This document shows positions 1 through 5,815 of a stretch of 12,542 nt of DNA, in pieces. The stretch's first letter is position 1, and every line of letters begins with the position of its first letter. The notes under the pieces are model-generated. The model was not told the DNA's origin, did no database searches, and saw only the letters and a program-made list of their open reading frames with translations. This stretch comes from Pseudomonadota bacterium (lineage in GTDB: Bacteria > Pseudomonadota > Alphaproteobacteria > Rhizobiales > Rhizobiaceae), in contig JAEWOP010000009.1 in the NCBI GenBank assembly GCA_023399635.1, positions 1-12,542 on the forward strand, read 5' to 3'. The position numbers were made by a program, and so were the translations under genes.

Positions 1-521
1 GTCACAGCCAGATGATCCGTCCCTTCCGGGACGAGGTCGAGCGCTATGGCCACTACCGCCTTGCAGCGGAATCCATGTACGACCACCCATTCCAATGGGG
101 CTCCAAGCGGACGGGACCTGATCTTGCCCGCGTCGGCGACCGCTACTCCAACGAGTGGCACGTCCAGCATCTGATCGAGCCGCGTTCGGTTGTGCCTGAA
201 TCGGTGATGCCAAGCTACGCCTTCCTCAAGGAGACGCCGCTTCAGGTGAAAAATGTCACGCTGGATTTGAAGGCAAATCGGGCGGTTGGCGTGCCTTACA
301 CCGATGAGATGCTGGAGAACGCGCAGGCGGATCTCAAGACTCAGGCCGATCCCAACGCCGATACATCAGGTGTCAGCGCACGCTATCCAAAGGCCAAGAT
401 CGGTGACTTCGATGGCAGTACGGCTGATCTGACGGAGATGGACGCTCTCGTTGCCTACCTGCAAATGCTGGGCACGCTGGTCGACTTCTCGACCTATGAC
501 GATGCAGCCGGCTATCGCTGA
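1..521 (+). CDS. fixO: cbb3-type cytochrome c oxidase subunit II FixO/CcoO (5' end outside window)
   Basis: This is the membrane-anchored mono-heme c subunit of the high-affinity cbb3 oxidase, which passes electrons from FixP toward the FixN catalytic subunit in the periplasmic part of the complex. The first two bases complete a Cys codon and the next is His, so the window opens inside the CxxCH heme-binding motif. It continues with SQMIRPFRDEVERYG, a highly conserved FixO stretch, then HPFQWGSKRTGPDLARVG and SVMPSYAFL, whose Met is the expected distal heme ligand. About 172 residues are visible. The family is usually near 240, so roughly 70 N-terminal residues, including the membrane anchor, lie upstream. 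The TGA stop overlaps the ribosome-binding site of fixQ, 11 bases before its start, which fits a fixNOQP operon. Identity is firm; only the start is unseen. Confidence 0.97.
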   Translation, partial: HSQMIRPFRDEVERYGHYRLAAESMYDHPFQWGSKRTGPDLARVGDRYSNEWHVQHLIEPRSVVPESVMPSYAFLKETPLQVKNVTLDLKANRAVGVPYTDEMLENAQADLKTQADPNADTSGVSARYPKAKIGDFDGSTADLTEMDALVAYLQMLGTLVDFSTYDDAAGYR

Positions 522-532
522 GGGGAATGACA

Positions 533-685
533 ATGGAAGTCTATACCACACTTCGCCACTTTGCCGACAGTTGGGCCCTGCTTGCCATGACCCTCTTCTT
601 CATCGGCGTCGTCCTGTTCACCCTACGCCCGGGCGCAAAGGCACATGCTCATGCAGCGGCCCAGATCCCTCTGAAGGAGGATTGA
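533..685 (+). CDS. fixQ: cbb3-type oxidase small subunit FixQ/CcoQ
   Basis: This 50-residue single-span membrane protein starts MEVYTTLRHFADSWALLAMT. It has one hydrophobic helix at about residues 14-31, followed by RPG and a short polar tail ending PLKED. The size, the single helix with the F-x-x-G-x-x-x-F-x-x-RPG pattern, and the position between fixO and fixP identify FixQ/CcoQ, which stabilises the association of CcoP with the cbb3 core. AGGGGA at 521-526 lies six bases before the ATG and overlaps the fixO stop. The last codons contain AAGGAGG (674-680), which serves as ribosome-binding site for fixP, so translation of the genes is closely linked. Confidence 0.93.
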   Translation: MEVYTTLRHFADSWALLAMTLFFIGVVLFTLRPGAKAHAHAAAQIPLKED

Positions 686-688
686 AAG

Positions 689-1552
689 ATGGCGGACAAG
701 CATATTGACGAAATCAGCGGCGTCGAAACCACCGGTCATGAGTGGGACGGTATCCGCGAACTCAACAATCCCATGCCCCGCTGGTGGGTGTGGACCTTCT
801 ACGCCACGATCGCTTGGGCAATCGGATATACAGTCCTCTATCCCGCATGGCCCCTGGTCAACGCGGCGACAAAGGGCGTTCTAAATTATTCCAGTCGTGG
901 CGAATTGGCCGGGGAGATGGAAGGTGCCAAACTTGCCCAGGGTGGGATCATGGAGAAGATCTCAAAGGTTTCTCTTGAAGAGATCCTGGCGGATCCGCAA
1001 CTGGCGCAGTTTGCAACTGCAGGCGGCGCCTCCGCTTTCAGGGTCAACTGCGTCCAGTGCCATGGCACGGGTGCCGCAGGCGGCCAGGGCTATCCAAACC
1101 TGAACGATGACGAATGGCTGTGGGGCGGCGATATCAACGCCATCTACCAGACGATCGCCCATGGCGTGCGAGACCCGGTCGACGAGGATACGCGTATTTC
1201 CGAAATGCCGGCGTTCGCAGATATGCTCGAGCCAGGAGACGTTCGTCAGGTTGCAGCCTACGTCGTAAGCTTAAGTGGAACCCCTCGCGACCAGTCGATG
1301 ATCGAGCCGGGTAAGCAGCTTTACGCGGACAACTGCGCCTCCTGCCACGGCGAGAGCGGGGAGGGGAATCGTGACCTCGGTGCTCCCAATCTCGCGGATG
1401 CTATCTGGCTCAAGGTAAATGGTGAAGCCGAGATCGCCCGGCAGATCCAGTCGCCGCGCCACGGAGTGATGCCGGCGTGGAATGCACGTCTCAGCAACGA
1501 AACTGTGAAGCAACTCGCCGTTTACGTTCATTCCCTAGGTGGCGGCGAATAA
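689..1552 (+). CDS. fixP: cbb3-type cytochrome c oxidase subunit III FixP/CcoP (di-heme)
   Basis: This 287-residue membrane-anchored di-heme cytochrome c receives electrons from the bc1 complex or soluble cytochrome c and passes them to FixO/FixN. A cytoplasmic N-terminus carries the conserved HEWDGIRELNNPMPRWW stretch (residues 17-33). One membrane helix follows at about 33-52, then two periplasmic cytochrome c domains with CVQCH (121-125) and CASCH (216-220). The likely axial methionines are in SEMPAF (Met173) and GVMPAW (Met261). Length is normal for rhizobial FixP. The perfect AAGGAGG eight bases upstream supports the ATG at 689. The gene ends the fixNOQP-type operon and is followed by an intrinsic terminator. 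No frameshift or missing ligand is seen. Confidence 0.97.
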   Translation: MADKHIDEISGVETTGHEWDGIRELNNPMPRWWVWTFYATIAWAIGYTVLYPAWPLVNAATKGVLNYSSRGELAGEMEGAKLAQGGIMEKISKVSLEEILADPQLAQFATAGGASAFRVNCVQCHGTGAAGGQGYPNLNDDEWLWGGDINAIYQTIAHGVRDPVDEDTRISEMPAFADMLEPGDVRQVAAYVVSLSGTPRDQSMIEPGKQLYADNCASCHGESGEGNRDLGAPNLADAIWLKVNGEAEIARQIQSPRHGVMPAWNARLSNETVKQLAVYVHSLGGGE

Positions 1553-1576
1553 TCCTGCCAGCCGCGAACTCTTTGG

Positions 1577-1603
1577 AGGCCGCGCATTATGCGCGGCCTT
1601 TCT
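1577..1603 (+). terminator. Intrinsic terminator of the fixNOQP operon
   Basis: AGGCCGCGC pairs perfectly with GCGCGGCCT around the loop ATTAT (the closing A-T could extend the stem to ten pairs). TTTCT follows directly on the + strand. It starts 25 bases after the fixP stop. The other strand lacks a T-run after the hairpin, so it acts mainly on + strand transcripts. The GC-rich perfect stem makes this a strong call, although the T-tract is short. Confidence 0.85.
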
Positions 1604-1659
1604 AGTATCCAGCCAGACCGCGAGATCATACCTCTTGGCGCCTTCGATCTCTTCCACGG

Positions 1660-1704
1660 TCACATGGATCTAGCCGGCTTTCCGATCGCATCACGGGCAG
1701 TCAT
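1660..1704 (-). pseudogene. Short frame with good ribosome-binding site; possible relic of a small gene
   Basis: On the minus strand, 20 bases after the symporter stop, GGAGG (1715-1711) stands six bases before an ATG at 1704. The frame reads MTARDAIGKPARSM and stops. In another frame immediately downstream (about 1674 to 1600) the sequence reads IHVTVEEIEGAKRYDLAVWL, which looks more like a real protein, but an in-frame TAG separates it from any start. A single small indel near 1671 would join the two into one small protein that runs into the fixP terminator. Either this is a decayed small gene or the protein-like reading is coincidence. No family was recognised. Confidence 0.3.
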
Positions 1705-1724
1705 GGGTTCCCTCCAGACATGTT

Positions 1725-3143
1725 TCAGTCGCGCGTCCAAATCTTCTCATCAATCTTGCCCGTGAGTTCGGGATAATCGGCAGCGTGGAACACCGGAACC
1801 TGTCCAGCCTTGCGTTGCGCGAAATAATCACTGGTCAGCTTCGCAACCGTCCCTGACAGCAGGACGATCGCGATCAGGTTGATGGTTGCCATCAGCCCCA
1901 TGGAGGCGTCAGCTGCATTGAACACGGTGGTGACGCTCTCGTAGGCGCCCCAGACAACCATCAGAAGGACGGCGCTCCGCAGGATCATAATTGCCGTACC
2001 CGTGCCGACGCCCAGGAAGGTCATCGCGTTTTCGGCATAGGAGTAATTGCCGATGATCGAGGTGAAGGCGAAGAAGAAGATGGCGATCGCCACGAAGGTG
2101 TTTCCGAATGTACCAAGATGTTCCCCCAGCGCCGCCTGCGTCAATTGTGCGCCGGTAACGCCACTGTCAGGCACGAGTGCACCGGAAAGGAGAATCATGA
2201 TCGCCGTCGCAGTACAGACGAGAATGGTGTCGATAAAGACGCCGAGCGCCTGGACGAACCCCTGAGACGAGGGATGGTGAGGTTCTGGCGTAGCGACGGC
2301 TGCGATGTTCGGCGCTGAGCCCATGCCGGCCTCGTTGGAAAAGAGCCCGCGTTTCACACCGTTCAACATCGCTGCCATGATGCCGCCGGTAGTGCCTCCT
2401 GCTGCCTCCTGCCAGCCAAATGCGCTCGCGAAGATGCTACCAAGCACTGCAGGAACTTCTAACCAGTTGATGATCAAGACGTAGATCGCCGCAAGGAGGT
2501 AGGCTCCTGCCATGAAGGGCACGATGAATTCCGCGACGCGGGCGATCTGGCGGATCCCGCCGAAGATCACGATGCCGGCAAGCACTGCAACCACGACACC
2601 CACACCGATTTTCGGGAGCCCGAAGGCACCTTCCATGGCGTCGGCTATGGAATTTGCCTGTACTGCGTTGAAGACAAGGCCAAAGGACAGGATCAGGCAG
2701 ACGGAAAACATTCCCCCCGCCCAAGGTGCGCGCAATCCCCGTGCAATATAAAAGGCCGGTCCGCCGCGATACATGCCTTCGGCGTTCTTCACCTTGTAGA
2801 GCTGTGCCAGCGCGCTTTCCGAATAGGCCGTGGCCATGCCGACGAGCGCCACCATCCACATCCAGAAGATGGCACCCGGTCCGCCGAGGTAGAGAGCCAC
2901 CGCAACGCCTGCGATGTTGCCCGTGCCAACGCGAGAGGCAAGGCTGACGGTCAAGGCCTGGAAGGGGCTGATGCCAGCCTTGTCCTCCGTCGCACTGCCC
3001 TTCAGGACCCGGAATAACTCGCCGAAGTGGAGAAACTGGAGGAGGCGAAGCCGGACGGTAAAGTAGAGGCCAACAGCCAGAAGTCCGTAGACCAGTACAT
3101 ATTCCCAGAGCACAAGGTTCAGAACATCGATCAGCGCGGACAT
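1725..3143 (-). CDS. AGCS-family alanine/glycine:cation (Na+ or H+) symporter
   Basis: This 472-residue inner-membrane transporter is predicted to import alanine, glycine or a related amino acid with a cation. Hallmarks of the AGCS family are RVGTGNIAGVAVAL (71-84), GGPGAIFWMWMVALVG (87-102), MYRGGPAFYI (124-133) and SNEAGMGSAPNIAA (269-282). About ten hydrophobic segments fill the rest, and a polar C-terminal tail ends KIDEKIWTRD. Length is typical and the frame is intact. The ATG at 3143 is preceded by GGGAGAGG three bases away on the minus strand, a good ribosome-binding site. The gene lies antisense between the two fix operons, downstream of and co-oriented with the small SRPBCC-like gene. 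A bidirectional hairpin separates the two. The exact substrate cannot be read from sequence. Confidence 0.93.
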   Translation of the reverse strand: MSALIDVLNLVLWEYVLVYGLLAVGLYFTVRLRLLQFLHFGELFRVLKGSATEDKAGISPFQALTVSLASRVGTGNIAGVAVALYLGGPGAIFWMWMVALVGMATAYSESALAQLYKVKNAEGMYRGGPAFYIARGLRAPWAGGMFSVCLILSFGLVFNAVQANSIADAMEGAFGLPKIGVGVVVAVLAGIVIFGGIRQIARVAEFIVPFMAGAYLLAAIYVLIINWLEVPAVLGSIFASAFGWQEAAGGTTGGIMAAMLNGVKRGLFSNEAGMGSAPNIAAVATPEPHHPSSQGFVQALGVFIDTILVCTATAIMILLSGALVPDSGVTGAQLTQAALGEHLGTFGNTFVAIAIFFFAFTSIIGNYSYAENAMTFLGVGTGTAIMILRSAVLLMVVWGAYESVTTVFNAADASMGLMATINLIAIVLLSGTVAKLTSDYFAQRKAGQVPVFHAADYPELTGKIDEKIWTRD

Positions 3144-3201
3144 TCACCTCTCCCGACATATCTTAGATGAAGACATATGGTAGGGCGGCCAGGCGATTAG
3201 G

Positions 3202-3228
3202 AAAGCAGACAGCGCTGTCAGCCTTTTT
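3202..3228 (-). terminator. Imperfect palindrome at the end of the SRPBCC-like gene; possible weak terminator
   Basis: The perfect 12-base palindrome GACAGCGCTGTC (3208-3219) overlaps the stop codon of the small minus-strand gene. It is flanked by GC/GC and AAA/TTT arms that extend it with one mismatch. On the minus strand a short TTTCC follows. On the + strand a CTTTTT run follows, making the + reading the better terminator although no + strand gene ends here. It may limit read-through in either direction between the fix operons. With a four-base loop and a short core stem, this is only a moderate call. Confidence 0.4.
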
Positions 3229-3622
3229 CGAGCAGTGACTTCAGGGAAGAAAGGTCTCGTGCAATGGCGGCAGCATCCGCCTCGAACGCGGCATCGTCCA
3301 TCCCCGGCTGCCGGATGAGGGTGAACATCACCTCTGCACCATCGCCATTGGGTACCACGCGGAGCGCGTTGTGGACGCTCACGTCGTCCGGCAAGATCAC
3401 CTCGTGATCAATGACGCCAAGCGGGTTCTTTTCTACAAACCGGACCCGGATGAAACCCAACGGGCCGCCGTCGCCAATCCATTCCGCGCCCACCTCTCTA
3501 AGGCCCGCAGCAAGGCCAGCGGCCCACTGGCCCATGTTCTGAGGTTGACACGCGAAATCGTAGACTTCCCGCCAGTCCCTGTGGATGGTGACATGGATGA
3601 TCCGGGCTTCGGAAGGTTGCAT
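3218..3622 (-). CDS. Small SRPBCC/START-like protein of unknown function
   Basis: This 134-residue soluble protein begins MQPSEARIIHVTIHRDW. The pattern I-H-V-T-I-x-R-x-x-x-x-V-Y-D-F-x-x-x-P-x-N-M-x-x-W, followed by alternating strands and a C-terminal helix (AFEADAAAIARDLSSLKSLL), matches the helix-grip SRPBCC fold seen in polyketide-cyclase/START-like hydrophobic-ligand binders. The assignment is by pattern, not by search, and no substrate is implied. The ATG at 3622 has AAAGGA six bases upstream on the minus strand. The same frame is open to an ATG at 3751, but that start would overlap the fixG ATG and cover the FixK-type box, so it is rejected. The gene is divergent from fixG across 127 bases. 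Confidence 0.72.
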   Translation of the reverse strand: MQPSEARIIHVTIHRDWREVYDFACQPQNMGQWAAGLAAGLREVGAEWIGDGGPLGFIRVRFVEKNPLGVIDHEVILPDDVSVHNALRVVPNGDGAEVMFTLIRQPGMDDAAFEADAAAIARDLSSLKSLLEKG

Positions 3623-3682
3623 TCTGTTTCCTTTGCGCATTTCACGCCTGCGACAATGGGCGCGCCGCTCGCGTGGCCGAAC

Positions 3683-3696
3683 TTGATTTAAGTCAA
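3683..3696. promoter_or_regulatory. FixK/FNR-type box (anaerobox) between the SRPBCC-like gene and fixG
   Basis: TTGATTTAAGTCAA matches the FixK/FNR consensus TTGAT-N4-ATCAA at nine of ten defined positions, with the inner base of the right arm changed from A to G. Its centre is about 60 bases before the fixG start and 67 bases before the small divergent gene's start. It would place a class II transcription start near 3731 for fixG. No convincing -10 hexamer is seen on either side, so which gene it activates, or whether it serves both, is not settled by sequence. FixK control of fixGHIS is established in rhizobia. Confidence 0.85.
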
Positions 3697-3749
3697 GGAT
3701 ACTTCTCTGTCCAAATGGGACAAGACAGGCACGAAAGTGGAACTGTGCC

Positions 3750-5324
3750 ATGAATCTTTACACCGCCAAAGACATCGACGTGTTGGGGAAAACCTCAAAG
3801 ACAGCCAGCGACACCGGCACGGCAACAGGTCCGCTCTACGAGGCGCGCAAGAAGATTTTCCCGAAGCGAGCGGAAGGCAGATTTCGGCGATTCAAGTGGT
3901 TGGTTATGCTGATCACCCTTGGGATCTATTACTTGACGCCCTGGATCCGTTGGGACCGTGGTGCATATGCGCCCGATCAAGCTGTGCTTGTAGATCTGGC
4001 CAATCGCCGGTTCTATTTCTTCTTCATCGAGATCTGGCCCCAAGAGTTCTTCTACGTGGCCGGCCTGCTGGTCATGGCAGGTTTTGGTCTCTTCCTGGTG
4101 ACCTCCGCCATCGGCCGCGCCTGGTGTGGATATGCCTGTCCACAAACCGTATGGGTTGATCTCTTCCTTGTTGTTGAACGCTGGGTGGAGGGGGATCGCA
4201 ATGCGCGAATGAAGCTCGATGCTGGCCCGTGGACCTTCGACAAGATCCGCAAGCGGGTCGTCAAGCACTCGATCTGGTTGGCTATTGCCGTCCTGACCGG
4301 CGGCGCCTGGATCTTCTATTTCGCCGATGCTCCAACGCTGGCCTATGATTTCGTCACTGGTAATGCAGCCTTCATTGCCTATTCCACCGTCGGAGTCCTG
4401 ACCGCCACCACCTATGTCTTCGGCGGATTGATGCGCGAGCAGGTCTGCATCTACATGTGCCCATGGCCACGCATTCAGGCGACCATGCTGGACGACAACT
4501 CCCTCGTGGTGACCTACAACGACTGGCGGGGCGAGCCGCGGACCAAGCACGCGAAGAAGGCGGCTGCTGCTGGCGAGGCCGTTGGAGACTGCGTCGACTG
4601 CAATGCCTGCGTCGCCGTTTGCCCGATGGGCATCGACATCCGGGATGGCCAGCAGCTCGCCTGCATTACCTGCGCGCTTTGCATCGATGCCTGCGACAGC
4701 GTGATGGACAAGATCGGCAAGCCCCGCGGCCTCATCGCCTACGCAACGCTGAACGAATATGATGCCAACATGGCGCTGGCGACCGACAATGGTACCACGG
4801 CGATCGATCCGCGCCGGGTGCGGACCTCCGACGGCATGTTTGTTGACGCAGTGCGTCACTTCAACTGGCGCATAATATTCCGTCCGCGCACGCTGCTCTA
4901 CGCCTTGGTGTGGTCGGCTGTGGGCGTTGGACTTCTCGTCGCGTTGCTGAGCCGCGACAGGCTTGAACTCAACGTCATCCACGACCGCAACCCGCAATAC
5001 GTGCTGGAGTCTAACGGGTCGATCCGCAACGGCTATACGATCCGGCTGCTGAACATGATCCCCGAGCCAAGGACGATTCTTCTATCGGTTGAGGGGCTGC
5101 CGGAGGCGAAGATGAAGATCAACGGACTGACCAGCGGTGATAACCGAGTGTTCGAAGTGCCTCTCGATCCCGACAAAGCGACCGCTCTAAAGGTGTTCGT
5201 GACCTTGCCAGGGGACGCCATCGCCGGAACACAGGACGATCTGATCTTTGTTGCCGAAGATCCGTCCAGCCACGAACGCGACCGCTATACGACAACCTTC
5301 AACGCGCCGGAGGTCAGCAATTGA
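3750..5324 (+). CDS. fixG: cbb3 oxidase assembly protein FixG/CcoG (polyferredoxin-type copper reductase)
   Basis: This 524-residue inner-membrane iron-sulfur protein is needed for cbb3 oxidase biogenesis. CcoG homologues reduce Cu(II) to Cu(I) for the assembly pathway. A soluble N-terminus leads into PLYEARKKIFPKR (28-40) and membrane segments near 49-64, 101-119, 172-190 and 206-226. Conserved CGYACPQ (126-132) and CIYMCPWPR (233-241) lie in or near the membrane domain. A ferredoxin-like domain carries two 4Fe-4S motifs: Cys281/284/287/291 (last Cys followed by Pro) and Cys305/308/311/315. A further membrane helix near 384-400 precedes an Ig-like periplasmic C-terminal domain. The ATG at 3750 with AGTGGA upstream agrees with the known MNLYTA-type FixG start. 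It is first in fixGHIS, and its stop overlaps the fixH start. Confidence 0.97.
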   Translation: MNLYTAKDIDVLGKTSKTASDTGTATGPLYEARKKIFPKRAEGRFRRFKWLVMLITLGIYYLTPWIRWDRGAYAPDQAVLVDLANRRFYFFFIEIWPQEFFYVAGLLVMAGFGLFLVTSAIGRAWCGYACPQTVWVDLFLVVERWVEGDRNARMKLDAGPWTFDKIRKRVVKHSIWLAIAVLTGGAWIFYFADAPTLAYDFVTGNAAFIAYSTVGVLTATTYVFGGLMREQVCIYMCPWPRIQATMLDDNSLVVTYNDWRGEPRTKHAKKAAAAGEAVGDCVDCNACVAVCPMGIDIRDGQQLACITCALCIDACDSVMDKIGKPRGLIAYATLNEYDANMALATDNGTTAIDPRRVRTSDGMFVDAVRHFNWRIIFRPRTLLYALVWSAVGVGLLVALLSRDRLELNVIHDRNPQYVLESNGSIRNGYTIRLLNMIPEPRTILLSVEGLPEAKMKINGLTSGDNRVFEVPLDPDKATALKVFVTLPGDAIAGTQDDLIFVAEDPSSHERDRYTTTFNAPEVSN

Positions 5325-5815
5325 GCCCGTCCCCACAGAAGCCTTTCATTTTCACGGGCTGGCACATGACGGCCGTGATGGTCCTGTTCTTCGGTACGAT
5401 TATTTCCGTGAACTTCTACATGGCCTGGCAGGCGACCCACACATGGAGTGGCCTGGTCGTGAAGAACACCTACATCGCCAGCCAGCAATTCAACGGCAGG
5501 GTTGCCGAAGCCAAGGCGCTTGCTGCCACGGGTGTAGCTGGCCACATCACCATAGAAGACGGCAAGATCGCATATCGCATCAGTCAGCCGAACGGGGCGC
5601 CCGTTGAAGCAGATGTCATGACGTTGAACTTCAAACGGCCGGTGGGGGAACGTGAGGATTTCTCCGTTGTGCTTGAAGCCAAAGGTGCTGGCCTGTTCCA
5701 GCTTGATCACCAGGTCTCGCCAGGCGCTTGGATAGTCGAGGCGGATGCGACCCTGGCGGGCAGGCGGATCCTCCACCACACCGAGCGTGTCGCCGTGCAG
5801 GGAGCCGCGCCATGA
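5321..5815 (+). CDS. fixH: cbb3 oxidase assembly protein FixH/CcoH
   Basis: This 164-residue single-span membrane protein is required for stable cbb3 assembly. The sequence FIFTGWHMTAVMVLFFGTII (9-28), ending in SVNFYMAWQ, is the conserved FixH N-terminal helix. The remainder is a periplasmic beta-rich domain with TWSGLVVKNTYIASQQFN (41-58). The start is TTG at 5321, inside the overlap TTGA with the fixG stop, and GGAGG (5309-5313) stands seven bases before it. The first in-frame ATG (5366) would cut into the membrane helix and lacks a comparable ribosome-binding site, so TTG is preferred. The rare start and the overlap suggest translational coupling to fixG. The gene ends in an ATGA overlap with fixI. 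Confidence 0.93.
   Translation: MSPSPQKPFIFTGWHMTAVMVLFFGTIISVNFYMAWQATHTWSGLVVKNTYIASQQFNGRVAEAKALAATGVAGHITIEDGKIAYRISQPNGAPVEADVMTLNFKRPVGEREDFSVVLEAKGAGLFQLDHQVSPGAWIVEADATLAGRRILHHTERVAVQGAAP

Noticed and set aside
3623..3751. N-terminal extension of the SRPBCC-like protein to the ATG at 3751
   Set aside because: The added 43 residues are Arg-rich and not family-like, would overlap the fixG start and would place the FixK-type box inside coding sequence. The ATG at 3622 has a good ribosome-binding site.
3795..4997. A 400-codon minus-strand open frame inside fixG
   Set aside because: The opposite strand encodes an unmistakable FixG with all iron-sulfur motifs; the antisense product is low in hydrophobic structure and resembles no known protein.
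5728..5811. 28-codon upstream extension of fixI
   Set aside because: It overlaps the end of fixH in another frame and is Pro/Arg-rich. The ATG at 5812 has a ribosome-binding site and the ATGA overlap typical of this operon.
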